64,000 nucleotides of DNA, taken from contig NW_013171819.1 of NCBI RefSeq assembly GCF_000151665.1, forward strand, positions 124,001-188,000, written 5' to 3'. The notes beneath the pieces are model-generated. The model was not told the origin of the DNA. It worked only from the letters and a program-made list of their open reading frames with translations, and did no database searches. Source of the DNA: Blastocystis hominis. Taxonomy: Eukaryota; Sar; Bigyra; Opalinata; Blastocystidae. This document shows positions 11,764 to 22,593 of the stretch, piece by piece; positions within the stretch are counted from its first letter, which is position 1; the number at the start of each line of letters is the position of its first letter. The translations under genes and the position numbers were made by a program.

Positions 11764-13316
11764 GAAAAATAAAAAAATTGAAGCAGGAATCCTAATAGTA
11801 AACTGGTTGTTATGTCAAACATGTCATGTTTTGTTTTGTCATGTCATATCATATCATAATTTTGTTTTTAGATTACGCTTCGAGCCATAGTTGTTTGCTT
11901 TATTTTGATGGTCAACATACTGAAGTGAATTATAATATGTTTACAATATATCCACCCCTACATTCAACAATATACATTTTATATAGTTCCTATATATTCA
12001 TTATTATTGTTCCAAAGTAATAGATCTTTTACACATAATTTAATTTTACAAAATAGTACAGTACAAACCATTTTCTATAATGTGAGCATTGAAAATGCAC
12101 AGATTTCCTGTTTACTTCTTTTTCTCCTTACCCTACTATTCTATTGAATTGAATTGATCCGATTTTATGATCTGTTTTTCAACACCGTACTGCAATATAA
12201 TAAAGTTCACTATATCGTGTTTTTTCAGAATGATCACCATACTATTCATTTTAAATCATAGTTTGTGAATATAAGCAGAAATAGAATAAATAATGCCTTG
12301 ATTTTTTAGTAAATACAACAATCACACATTACTTTCCAGAAGCGTAATAGAAGTATAATATTTATATGTGACAAAGAATAAAAGAAAACATAATCACATT
12401 TTAAGGTTAAAGTCATGAGAAGAAAAGCAAACATAAAAGACAAAGTAAAACTTGGTATTTTGTAAGTAACTACAATTGTAAATATACTAATTTCAATATT
12501 ATATAGCTATACTATGTCAACGAACTAATAATTGTACTTTCATGGCCGATTGTATTTTAGGGTCATTATAGTGGCTAAATATATATACAAATATATACAT
12601 TTATTAATGATAACAATATTCACTTTATATTTGCATAAGAATAAGATCACCAAAAGACATGTATGTTCTGCAGATGCGAAATTGTTTAAAAAAGAAATAT
12701 GTCATCAGAAATAAGCAAATTGTCACTTGAATAAAATGCTGCTACTACTTTCAGTAAGATCAAAAACAGAACATCACTTTGTGTGTATTTTCTGTTTTAA
12801 TAAGAAAATCAGATAAGAGAAGGCAGGGATACCTTATTTAATATGAAAGTCATTTGTACTTTACCACAAGGATGTTCGTTTACATAAATATTCATTTTAT
12901 ATAGGATATAATTGGACAATACAACCTATATCCGGTTAATGTTAAACTATAATTGAAATGATTACCTTGCAAATTATCATTATTATTATCATACAACATA
13001 GAATACAATTATATGTGATAAATATGAAAGAATTAAGAATCGAATTGTACAGTTTGTAGGTGCATACTTATTTTTTCAGTATCCGAAGGCGAGTGAACAT
13101 TTATCATCCTAATATTCGGTCACCGTTATAAAAATGTAATCGACATCCATTCATATAATTATAACTAGCATTCAATATTAAACAATTCTAATAAGAACAT
13201 AAAAACAACTAAATAAGGTTTGGTAACAACAAATCAACGAAATAGTAAAATGCACTTTATTGAACATAATATGGTAACATAGCCATCGAAAACAATTTGA
13301 TTAGTTCTGTTTTTAA
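11764..13316. other. AT-rich gene-free spacer
   Basis: This 1.55 kb block is the longest gap in the window. It is very AT-rich, with many short stops in all frames. I see no exon chain, tRNA or tandem repeat. It separates the 5' end of the subtilase gene from the 3' end of MORN-LRR copy B. Confidence 0.7.
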
Positions 13317-15200
13317 CTATTCTTTTTTGGATTTAACAAGATTTTTAAAACAATCAGATACATCTATCATTATTATCACATTACATTGATTCATACTGGT
13401 TATTTTGGTAGAGATAACTGCTTCGAATGAATAAGGTAGATCGACATTTTGAAGATTTGGAATATCTAAATACTATCAATATTCAATATTCAGAAATACT
13501 TGCCAATGTCACTACACGAGGATAACGGAAACTAGATTCTACAGAAGTTATTGATGTTAGATTTGGAAGATCTACAAAACAAATCATAACCAATCAATTC
13601 ATTATTACTTCGAAGTGTCAATGAACATGAATCATCATCATCTCTTCCATTAAGTGCACCATAACCGAGTTGAATGGATTGTAATGATGGAAGATCTACA
13701 TCAATCATTTCATTCGAATTCATTCAATACTTTCAATTATTGTTGATAAGGAATCATCGAATGCACGAACACCTAATGTAATGGATTGTAGATTTGGAAG
13801 ATCTATGCATTATCCAAATATTCAATATCATATCAATACCTCCAATCTCAAATGAACTAAAACAGAAATTGTATGAATACCTTCCAATTGTCCCAATTTG
13901 AATGGATTGTAATTGTGGTAGATTCTTCAATTCAAAGTCGCCAGCATAATCACTGAAACTCCATTCACCAATTTGAATGGATTCCAATGATTCACAATTC
14001 AGTATATGGAATGATTTCCACTTGTTATTTCCATACTTTTTCTGCGTAAATGAATATATTCCGATTTTAATAGTTTTCAATCGATTCAATCCATCGATTT
14101 GGAATGTTTGCACTGATCTAAAACTATAATCCCCGATTTCGATTGATTCCAACCATTTGAATCGATTCACTTTCAATTCATTCAGATCATTACAACTATA
14201 CGAACATATCACCAATTCTGTTACTTTCAAATCCATTTCATTCAATTCAGAACTATTGTTCACTTCAATTCGTTTGGCAGGAACACTTACAATTAGTTCA
14301 GTTTTCATTTCACATGGTTTTTCATTCTTCAATACACTTCGAATACTTTCACTCAATCCTTTCACATACCAACCTTCATACAAGTCGATTCCACCTTCCT
14401 TCTCTAAACCATGTTCCCATTCACTTTCACGAATTGCTGTTCCACTGGCTTCATCAATCAAATATCCCAACCCATTTCGTACATATTTACCATTTTCCAC
14501 ACTATATCCTCCTATATAGATTGGAATTCGATTCAGTATTTCATCATTTCCATTCTCATCATTGTTTTCAGCATATTCGATCATTTGGTTATTTTCAGCA
14601 TCGAATTCACGAATCATTCGAATCAATTTGTCTTTCGACCAATATCCTTCAATCTTCTCTTTACCATCATTTTCCATATCATATTCGATTCCATAACCAT
14701 CTCGATTCATTTCTTCATCAAATCCACCTCGATATATCACCATATCATCATCATTATCATTCTCTTCATCATTTTCACCTTTACGCTTACATCGAATTGT
14801 CATGATCAATCCTTCTTTACTATTTTCGATTATTCTTCGATCTCCATCATTTCCAACGATTGAATCCCAGTTTTCTTTTTGTAATGCTTTACCATTCTTA
14901 TATTCTGTCACTCCACCAATTCGTTTACCATTTTTCATCATCCATGCAAGACTCAAGATTCCACGATTGAATAATTGGCAACGACCTTCAATTTTCCCAT
15001 TTTTCATTTCACTCAACAAATATTCATTGGAATGATCTCCTTGATATAGAGTGACTTCATAATCGACTCCATTAATGGAAATCTTCTTCTTTTGAGAGGT
15101 AATGTAGTCGTTGAGTAAATACCTTGATTCTCTGGGTTGTTTTGACGAATCTATATTATTATAATTTATCTATATGAATACAATCAAAATTGTTAACCAT
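13317..15200 (-). CDS. MORN-repeat / leucine-rich-repeat protein (family copy B)
   Basis: Exons on the minus strand are 15182-15200, 13840-15150, 13731-13802, 13609-13695, 13500-13571, 13397-13465 and 13317-13363 (TAG), giving 558 aa. A 31-nt first intron (15151-15181) contains stops. Without splicing it the gene would look broken at codon 13. The N-terminal half has MORN-like Gly/Tyr units (YRGGFDEEMNRDGYGIEYD, YIGGYSVENG). The C-terminal half is LRR (WLESIEIGDYSF, LKTIKIGIYSF). The last five exons each supply one repeat starting DLP or DIP and end in DVSDCFKNLVKSKKE. It is the closest relative of copy D (38777-40631). There is no signal peptide or membrane segment. Function is unknown. Confidence 0.85.
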
Positions 15201-15869
15201 AATACAAAGATCTGAGAAATATTCTTTTCTGTGAAAGCCTGTATTTTGGCAATTCCAAAAGAAGTTCATTATTTCCTGATTATTCGAATTTGGATTTCTC
15301 GACTTTTACTGAATTAGTGATAGTGTGATTTTGCTATATTGTGTAATGCAACACTCTAACTGATCTGAATGATTTAGAAACAACAACACAAGTGCCTCTA
15401 GCTCATAATGAATATGTGACTCTTGACCAGTAAATCAAGATAATAAGAGTTAACCAGAAATCGAGAAAACATGAAAAATACTCATTCTATATATGTATTA
15501 ATGGGTTTCACTTCTAAGGTAATGTGACTTAAATAGTCATTTTCTAAAAATCGTTTATCTATGAAGGAAAAACATTGTATCAATTCAATGATTCACGATT
15601 CAAAATGCACTGAAGGAAACACACTTAACTCAGGATCAGCTGCCTAACAAATTCCACTTTTTTCTCACAAGAAAATCAAGTGAGTGTTTCTCCAATATGT
15701 CTTTTTCAAAGCCACATCAATTTAGGAATAACCATTACTCCCCAATCGATGATAATTACCTTTTCCACACAGATCATTTCACTCGGCTATTGGATTCTTT
15801 GACCAAATCCCAATTTCTCTTATTTTCAAACAAACAAAAAGCTAGCAAATTACAACACTATTTACACAC
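15201..15869. other. Intergenic, AT-rich
   Basis: About 670 bp between copy B (start) and the small heat-shock gene (stop), both minus. It contains a TGTTTGTT-type motif on the minus strand near 15830-15840, suitable for ending the heat-shock transcript, and the promoter side of copy B. I see no gene. Confidence 0.65.
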
Positions 15870-16328
15870 TTAGTTTACACAAATCTGCTTTCTTCCTGCC
15901 TCATTCTCCTCCTTCTTGGGAATTACTACCTTCAGAACTCCATTATCATACATCGCATTTATACCATCCACATTCGCATTCTTCGGCAGAGATACTTCAC
16001 GATGGAAAGAACCAAAGTGACGTTCACAGAAATGGTACTTGTCCTTCTCTTCCTTCTTCTCACTCTTTCTTTCTCCTTCAATCACAAGTCCATTATCTTC
16101 AACATGCATTTTGATTTCACTCTTGTCCATTCCAGGCAGATCCACACTCATTTCATACTCCCTCTCGTTCTCTGTCATGTCCATTCGGCCAAATCCACTG
16201 AACGGAGTAATCACATCACGTCGAATTCCATCATCAAACCAAGAATCCAAGTCATTCTGTCTAGGATAGGTCGATACAAGCAAGTCATCGAAACCATTAA
16301 AGAAAGGATCACGGAATATAATGCTCAT
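15870..16328 (-). CDS. Small heat-shock protein (alpha-crystallin/HSP20)
   Basis: A single intronless exon encodes 152 aa from MSIIFRDPFFNGFDDLL to GRKQICVN, with TAA at 15870-15872. The alpha-crystallin domain is clear: MDMTENEREYEMSVDLPGMD, then IKMHVEDNGLVIEGERK, YHFCERHFGSFHREVSLP and the GVLKVVIPK strand. The family forms oligomeric ATP-independent holdases that bind unfolding proteins. A C-terminal I-x-I motif is not obvious. The lack of an intron in a locus where nearly every gene has several fits an inducible stress gene. A heat-shock element lies 67-94 bp upstream of the ATG. Confidence 0.95.
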   Translation of the reverse strand: MSIIFRDPFFNGFDDLLVSTYPRQNDLDSWFDDGIRRDVITPFSGFGRMDMTENEREYEMSVDLPGMDKSEIKMHVEDNGLVIEGERKSEKKEEKDKYHFCERHFGSFHREVSLPKNANVDGINAMYDNGVLKVVIPKKEENEAGRKQICVN

Positions 16329-16394
16329 TATCACTAACTTAGTTCAATCAAATAAATAAATAAATAATGACAATGTACCGCAATCAAACAAAAC

Positions 16395-16422
16395 TTCGAG
16401 AAGCATCGAGAAGTTTCTAGAA
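16395..16422 (-). promoter_or_regulatory. Heat-shock element upstream of HSP20
   Basis: Six contiguous 5-bp units alternate TTC and GAA (TTCga GAAgc ATCga GAAgt TTCta GAA), with one base off consensus in the third. It lies 67-94 bp upstream of the HSP20 ATG. This is the classical HSF trimer site, so heat-induced transcription by an HSF homologue is likely. Confidence 0.85.
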
Positions 16423-16655
16423 ATCCGGTATATACCTTCTATTTTGGTTCCAATGTTCTACAATCGCTCAGTATTGTCAACTGAGACAAAATAGAACCAA
16501 AACACAGCAAATAGCTACAATGTTGCTCCTATCAGTAAAAGCCTTACAGAAAGTCTATTGCCATTCTAATCTAACTGATCTGAATCATCGCTATTCAATC
16601 CTCGACTAGATTCTCATTTCCCCACTCTACGAAACCTCTCCATGATTGTATATTC

Positions 16656-16663
16656 ACAAAACA
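16656..16663 (-). terminator. 3'-end motif (TGTTTTGT variant)
   Basis: A variant of the Blastocystis 3'-end motif TGTTTGTT. An in-frame T lies exactly 5 nt upstream (16668), followed by G, so cleavage after TG plus poly(A) would make TGA. Confidence 0.55.
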
Positions 16664-16666
16664 ACC

Positions 16667-18717
16667 CAACGAATAAAATAGTTACTCGTGATCCGTCCTT
16701 GAGTGTTACCCAGGTGCGAATTGATATGAGCAGCATTCCAAAAGAAATCCTTTCGAGGCACCTTCCCCATATGGTTCATAGAACTATCAAATCCCTGATG
16801 AATCGACGCTAGAGAGGTAATGTCGACGACATCAAACGAGCGAGCATGAGCATACACCAGAATCGCGCTGTCCACATACCACCGACCCACGACCACTTTC
16901 CACATTTTCTCGAAGGGAAACGTAGAAGGAAACACAAAAACGTCCTGCACATCAGACCGAACGATTCATTCATTCTACGATCGCCGACGCATCGCGCAGC
17001 GTCCCTTTCAGCTGGGAGAAATGCTTTCGATAGGACGAGAAGTATTTCGTGTTCATATTCTTCGGTAATGTTTTCACGTTCATGACGGTTCCGACCATAA
17101 CATACTACACATTCATCGCATTGGTTCCCTGTTTCTACTTTTTGATTCTCGAAATACTCATCAAAAAAGGCAGCGACCGAAAAAGTGCCTGGATTGATGA
17201 TGATGTCCGCGTTGATGTAAACGATCTGCTTCACCGAATAGACAGTTCGAGCGGTAACGAGCATCGAATTAATGAAAGGCAATCCATATTCGTTCGTTTT
17301 CGCCTCTGGAAGCACATCAATCCCAAACTGCCTCGCAAACTCCGTTATATCTCGCGACTTCGTGAAGATCACGACCTGAATATTGAACTGTCTCTTATAC
17401 AGAGACAACACACGCAGCGAGTACTTCAACTTCTTCGAAACACCCTACCCTCATAACGAGACTCTTCACACTACATAGCCTCCGGCTGTTAGAACGACCA
17501 GCGTGTGATTATCGGGGAGACGATTGTACGTCACGTTCACGTTCATCAAGCACTCCATATATCGGAGTTTTCGCTTCCACGCCACGGGGTGTGTGTATTG
17601 ATTGCCCCAATACACCGCCACGCTGCTTCGCTGCCGCGTCGAGAACGCGCCTCGCACTTGCAAAATCGAAGGGAATCCCGCGGTCGTCCGGTTGCGAGGC
17701 AGTCGGTTGGGCGTGAAGGACGGCGCGCTGTGCGGAACCAGTCGCTTCTTGAGTCGTTTCTTCTCCCTTTTCTGGACTTGCTGCTGGCTGAACTTCGCGA
17801 GTTCGAGCATTCGATCGGACGAGATCGCGTCGCCGTCTGCGTTGGAGAGCGGCCCGTCGCTGGGATTGGGCCGCACGAACACCGTCGATTGCCACATTTG
17901 GCTCACGGTGGGAGAAGAAGAATCCGAATCGTCGTCTTCGCTATCGTCAGGGGAGGAAAGAGAATCAAGATCTTCTCCTTCGTCTGTGTTGGTTGCTGAG
18001 GGAGACACGAACTCCAGATTCTTGATGCTTTGGGTTGGAGAAGAGGGAACTTCACTGGTACTGACACGGGAATGCGAAAATAAAGTTGGTTGGTACATTT
18101 GACTCACGGTTGGGGTAGTAGTAGTAGGTTCACGATCAGGTTCCTTGCCTTCTTTTTCTTCTTCTTCTTCACCTTCTGTTGGAACATACACTTTTTCACT
18201 GGGTGTGGGATGCGATAATAGAGTTGGCTTGTACAATTGGCTAACTGTAGGATAAGTAGATGCAAAGGTAGAGCCTGGTCTATTTTCTGTCGGAGTAGGC
18301 TCCAGACTACTTGTCTTCGAAATAGAGAACAGATTGGTTTGCATTACATAATTTGGTATAGAAGGGATTGATTCTGGTTCCCGCTTGGTCTTTCCATTCT
18401 CTTGGTCGACTACATGAAAGGAACCGAATCGATACTCACCTGGACTAAATAACTGGCTCGTAGGATTATCTATAGATGATTTGTACCAAGAATATCCAAC
18501 TCCGCAACGCTTGTGTCGATACGTCGCGACTGTTGTGAATTTCCTTCGTCGCTGCATGCACGACCGGAAATGATTGAACAACGGTCTTGTCCAGAGCGGC
18601 GTCGTGATGGAACCCATCCAGCAGGACAGATCTTCCGAAAAACGTATTTTCCACCCCTAGCTTATCTACGACTACGGCAATGTAATAGAAAAACAAAAGT
18701 AGCCATAGCAAGCACAT
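16667..18717 (-). CDS. Type II membrane glycosyltransferase-like protein (paralogue 1)
   Basis: The ATG at 18717 gives a short cytoplasmic tail and signal anchor (MCLLWLLLFFYYIAVVV). A ~270-residue Ser/Pro/acidic stalk follows, containing three copies of a PTVSQ(M/L)-Y/W-x-x-T motif. The catalytic-like domain has VVIFTKSRDITEF, EYGLPFINSMLVTART, IVYINADIIINPGTF (DxD-like NADI), DVFVFPSTFPFEKM and VGRWYVDSAIL. This order resembles nucleotide-diphospho-sugar transferase-like proteins of the Golgi; donor and acceptor are unknown. Introns are 30-34 nt. The 3' exons are nearly identical to the gene at 41744-43291. The end is taken as TG at 16667-16668 completed by poly(A), 3 nt before TGTTTTGT; a genome-encoded TGA follows at 16654-16656. 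Confidence 0.6.
17075..17157 (-). repeat. Block identical to 42801-42883, exon plus complete intron
   Basis: These 83 bases match the plus-strand block 42801-42883 without a difference that I can see. They include a complete 34-nt intron. The flanking 5' halves of the two genes do not align, which suggests recent gene conversion. Confidence 0.75.
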
Positions 18718-18787
18718 AATCAAACAAGGTTTTGGGAAATTGTACCACTCTCCCTCTTCCGACCCAACGCGATTTCAACAAACACCC

Positions 18788-20960
18788 CTACAATCTCCCA
18801 AACATCTTCTGTGCCATCGCCTTCCTCCTCTCGTTCACCGCCTTCTTCGCGGCCTGATTCCGCGCAGCCAGGTTCTTCACGCTGGGATCATCGGGAATCA
18901 GCTTCATCACCGCCTCCAAATCCTTGCTGCACCTCTCCACATCCTTGAGCTTGTCATAGCAGAACGCTCTCCGATAGAGCGCCTTGGTGTTCTGCGGATC
19001 GCTCTTCAGCACCGTCGTGCAGTAATCCTCCGCCTTCTTCCACGCCTCCAGCTTGATAAAGCACTGCGCCAAGTTCAGCCGCAGCGACTTCTCCATCTCC
19101 GCGACCGTCTGCTTCTGCTCGGGCGAGAGATTGAAGAACTTGCTGCAGTGTCCCAACGCGCGCATCTACGCCTCAACCGCCTCCTTTGCAAGCACATAGC
19201 GCTGCACCGCCATCTCGTAGTTCTTCTCCTTGAACAGCTCCGTGCCCTCCTTCTTATTCGCCTCCGCTCGCGACATCCGCGCGCTGTACGGCAGCTTCAC
19301 GTCATCCGACTGGCTCTGCAGCTCGCGCTTCTTGCTCTCCTCCTCCAGCTCGCGCTCGATCTTCAGCCGATCCTGCTCCTTCGCCTCGTAGAACGCGCCG
19401 AACCGCTCTTTCAGGGTCGCTTCCAACTGGTTCCGATGCTCTCGCAGCTCCTCCAGCGACGCCGATTCCCCGGCGTTCCACAGCCAGTCGTCCTCCGCGT
19501 TCAGCAGCGCGTTCACTTCCTCCTCCTTCAGATAGCTCGCGAATTTCCCGCTCAACTCGCGTCGAGTCTGGTCGATCAGCTCTTCCAGCGCGTTGCGCGC
19601 TTCGCCCAGAGCGACACGCGCTTCGTCGCGAGCTCGCAGCTCCATTTCGACCTCCCGCATCTGCTTCATTGCTTCGAGGTCAGCGGGAGTCGAGGGAAGA
19701 GAAGGAACGTCCATGGTCCAATCGGCGCGTGCGGAGTCGGCAATGCCGAGCAACGCGCAGCCCTTCGCGATGCAGGACGCGCTGTCCACCGTGAACTGCA
19801 GGTTCTTGCCGATTTCCTCGCTCACGATCTGCTGCATGAACGGGATTCGACTGCCTCCGCCGATCATTTCGATGGCGTCGATGGGACCGGGGTAGATCGA
19901 GCGCAGTTCCTGCACCAGAGAGCGGAACCGGGCGATCTGATCCGCCACCAACCCTTCCATTTCCGCTCGCGTCATGGAGAGCTGAGAGTCCTCGTCCTCC
20001 ATTAAGCCGTACACCGTCAGAGCGGCTTTGCCCGCGGCGCTGAGCATTTCCTTGAGGCGACGGCAACCGTCCATGAGGCGGATGGACTGCTTGGAGCCGG
20101 GAAGGATGGACACCTTGTTCGCGAGTTTCTGAACGAAGTGGGTGTAGAGAGCGTTGTCGATGTCCTTCGCTCCGAACTGACGACTGACGCTGCCCAGGAT
20201 TTTGCTGCTCTTGGAAGTGAATTCGACCACGTAGAGGTCGGTGAAGCAGCTGCCCTGGTCGACGAAGAGAACATGATAGCTGCTTTCCGGAGACTGCGAG
20301 AAATGATCCGAGTTATTCAATCGGAAACAATAACTAGGAGGAATAAACTCTACCAATAGAAAAAACATACTTGTACGCCTGAGCGGCATTTGTGGGAACG
20401 ACACGCACGTTCTTGAAGCCTGCCAATTCAGCAGCATCCAGAACAGCACGCACACTTTCCTGAGGGATCTCATTCGGAACAGCGATGACAGTATTTTCGA
20501 CATGCTTGGGATACTGCTCTGACACGAATCTGTAAATATAATGGAACAGCATCGAGATCGTGTGCGTCAGTGTCACCTCCTTCACATTTGAGTCGTTTGT
20601 TACATCCAACACAAGAGAGTTGTGCTCTCCCTCTCGAACCGAGAAGCAAAGGTCGGGGTAACGCTCTTTCAACTCATTGACCTTGTTTGTATTCGCCAAT
20701 ATCAGCGGAAAATGGGAATACACGTTTTGCGGACAAGAGGTCACTGTGGCAGCCGCTTCTTCACCATAAGAACGCGCGTTATCATATATTTTGACTACTC
20801 CAGGCGTCGTTTCATTTGACATATAGTTTCTGACAAGTTGAGCAGAAAAAGGAGCATCTGCAGAAGACACCGCGACAGCGATTTCTGATGTTCCAAAATC
20901 GATACCACACGCCAAAGTCACAGGGGGGGTCTCCTTCACAGTATTTTCGTCTGCACTCAT
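18788..20960 (-). CDS. Hsp70/Hsp110-like ATPase domain fused to helical lid and TPR domain
   Basis: Exons 20367-20960, 19196-20293 and 18788-19165 give 689 aa. Introns are 73 and 30 nt; the 30-nt one holds an in-frame stop. Residues ~15-370 are an Hsp70 nucleotide-binding domain: ACGIDFGTSEIAVAVSS, SNETTPGVVKI, VLFVDQGSCFTDLYVVEF (phosphate-2 loop, divergent) and IEMIGGGSRIPFMQQIV. It passes directly from GCALLGIADSARADW into an acidic helical region like the Hsp110 lid (ALEELIDQTRRELSGKFASY, AEDDWLWNAG). The beta-sandwich substrate-binding domain is missing, and the frame there is continuous, so no intron can hide it. A charged coil then leads to three TPRs (KKEGTELFKEKNYEMAVQRY, LNLAQCFIKLEAWKKAEDYC, KALYRRAFCYDKL). 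The product is probably cytosolic; a co-chaperone-like role is inference. Confidence 0.9.
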
Positions 20961-21109
20961 ATTTTCTTTTCTGATTTGGAACAATCGAAATTCGGAGGAA
21001 TGGAAATTTGGAATTCCAGTAGTTGGGACTATTCCCGCTCTGCTAAAATGCAGAAATAACCGTTGGCTCGCAATATCTCCTATAGTTGATTTCTCTACAA
21101 TCAGGCAAA

Positions 21110-21431
21110 ATGTCGAGTGGTTACGGTTCTCACGGAACGGAAGGAAGATGCTACAAGTTTTGGATGAACTTTGAGAGTTGTATGGTAAGCCTGGTTCCCG
21201 TTTGTTGATGGGAGTAGATGGAGACGGACAATCCCTACAAGTGCGATCTCCTGAAGGAAGACTACATTGAGTGCCTCCACCACCGCAAAGAAGTTTGTTT
21301 CGGGGAAAGTGGCTGAGTTCTTGTAGAAAGATCGTTCGAATATGGTAGAAGTGGAAACACAGAGACAGGCGAAGATCCAAGCGAAAAAGGAGAAAGAAGA
21401 GTTCAAAGCTGAGGCTTCTCGAAAACACTAA
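21110..21431 (+). CDS. NDUFS5: Complex I subunit NDUFS5 (twin CX9C protein)
   Basis: Three short exons (21110-21184, 21218-21292, 21327-21431) separated by 33- and 34-nt introns encode 84 aa. Two CX9C pairs are present (CYKFWMNFESC and CDLLKEDYIEC), followed by LHHRKE and a basic, charged tail. Spacing and flanking residues match the 15-kDa iron-sulfur-fraction subunit NDUFS5, which sits on the intermembrane-space side of complex I and carries two disulfides. Blastocystis is known to keep complex I in its mitochondrion-related organelle, so the assignment fits. The gene overlaps no other call. It starts 150 bp from the divergent Hsp70-TPR start. Confidence 0.88.
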
Positions 21432-21703
21432 AGCAATAGAACTATTTTTATGACAGTATAATTTGTACTTTGCTTTGTTCAAAAAGGATCATGGATTGAA
21501 CGCTCGAATGGCTCCTCTTGTGGAAAATGGAATACAGATAGGGACCAATCGTCCAAATTCAAGGGTCTTCAGAGAGAGTGGGGTTCGTATTTTTATGTGG
21601 ACTGACTGACAAACAAACAAACGATCCTGGTTTCACTAGATTTCACTTGAAGGTCTATCGGTTCGAGGGGTGTTAGGGTCGTACCAACATCCTCTCTTAT
21701 TGC

Positions 21704-22593
21704 TTAGGCTCGTATTCCCCCATCGATTCGGATGTTGCAGCCGTTAATCATAGGGTTTTCGATAATTTGCTACACTTCATGCGGTGACTAGGGTTTACCT
21801 CGATGAGCTGTGCATATTCCTCGGGCTTTCCTAATCGTTGCGGAAAGGGAGTGAGTTTGCTCAGTATATTTACAGTGTCTTCGTAGGCTTGAATGAGGGG
21901 AATTTCGAACAGCCCCGGCTCCACACCTACACAGCGAATCCCATATCGCCCGAGGCCTCTTGCCAGGGGAAGTGTCATGCCTGCTATGGCAGCCATGGCT
22001 GTGGAATAGGCTACTTGAGCGCCTGACCCGTTGACTGCAGAAATACTATTGATAACAGGAATGTCGATCACGGAAAACCTTGATGTGTTGATAATGACGC
22101 CACGTTCCTCGCTCATCAATTTGGCATTGGAGAGCATGGATTGGGATACGAGTCGAACCATGTTGAAATATCCAATCACATTTTTGTTGAGGACATTGAC
22201 AAAAAGGTCCAAAGAATGGGTTCTTTTGGATTTACTGACCATCTATCTATTACAAATCCTATTGGGCAATACTGGTTCGTCCATAATACATTGCTCACAG
22301 TTCACAAGGACATGGGGACCGGATCCATAGGTTTCCTTGATCGTATCGAGTACAAATTGAATCTACTAGTGAATTCCATCCCATACGTGTACATTTTCCG
22401 AAGACAGAGCATCTAATCCAAAGTACTTTACATTTCCCTTTGTTGCAAAGTCACTAATATAGTCATCACTCGGCATTTGCTGTAGAAAGGCAGAGTCACA
22501 GCACGCAACAATGTACCCCTTTGACAAGAGATGAGATGCGGTGGCCTTGCCAAATCCCATCGCCGCTCCAGTAACAAGAGCAATTCTCTGCAT
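21704..22593 (-). CDS. Short-chain dehydrogenase, HSD17B10-like, catalytic Lys replaced
   Basis: The protein starts MQRIALVTGAAMGFGKATAS, the SDR Rossmann motif TGxxxGxG. It continues with NVLNKNVIGYFNMVRLV, ERGVIINTSRFS, MTLPLARGLGRYGIRCVGVE, PGLFEIPLIQ, PFPQRLGKPEEYAQLI and, after a 29-nt intron, QIIENPMINGCNIRIDGGIR. This tracks 3-hydroxyacyl-CoA dehydrogenase type 2 (HSD17B10) along its length. The YxxxK active-site motif reads YSTAM (21994-22008): the Lys is Met. Oxidoreductase activity is therefore doubtful. In other organisms HSD17B10 also has a non-enzymatic role in mitochondrial RNase P, which would not need the Lys. TAA is at 21704-21706. Confidence 0.85.

Noticed and set aside
13317-15200. 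MORN-LRR copy B as a pseudogene because of in-frame stops near codon 13 and at every repeat
   Set aside because: All stops fall inside 31-37-nt GT-AG introns located at the same positions as in three paralogues. The spliced frame is open to a homologous C-terminus.
18740-20005. 421-codon open frame on the plus strand, Leu/Arg-rich
   Set aside because: It is antisense to the GC-rich Hsp70-TPR gene. Its composition is that of reversed codons, and the minus frame carries recognisable domains and correct introns.
21101-21406. Minus-strand 101-codon hydrophobic open frame
   Set aside because: The plus strand here encodes NDUFS5, with two CX9C motifs and precise introns. The minus frame has no family resemblance.
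22141-22416. Plus-strand open frames overlapping the SDR gene
   Set aside because: The SDR reading on minus is supported along its full length; the plus frames have no motif or plausible intron chain.
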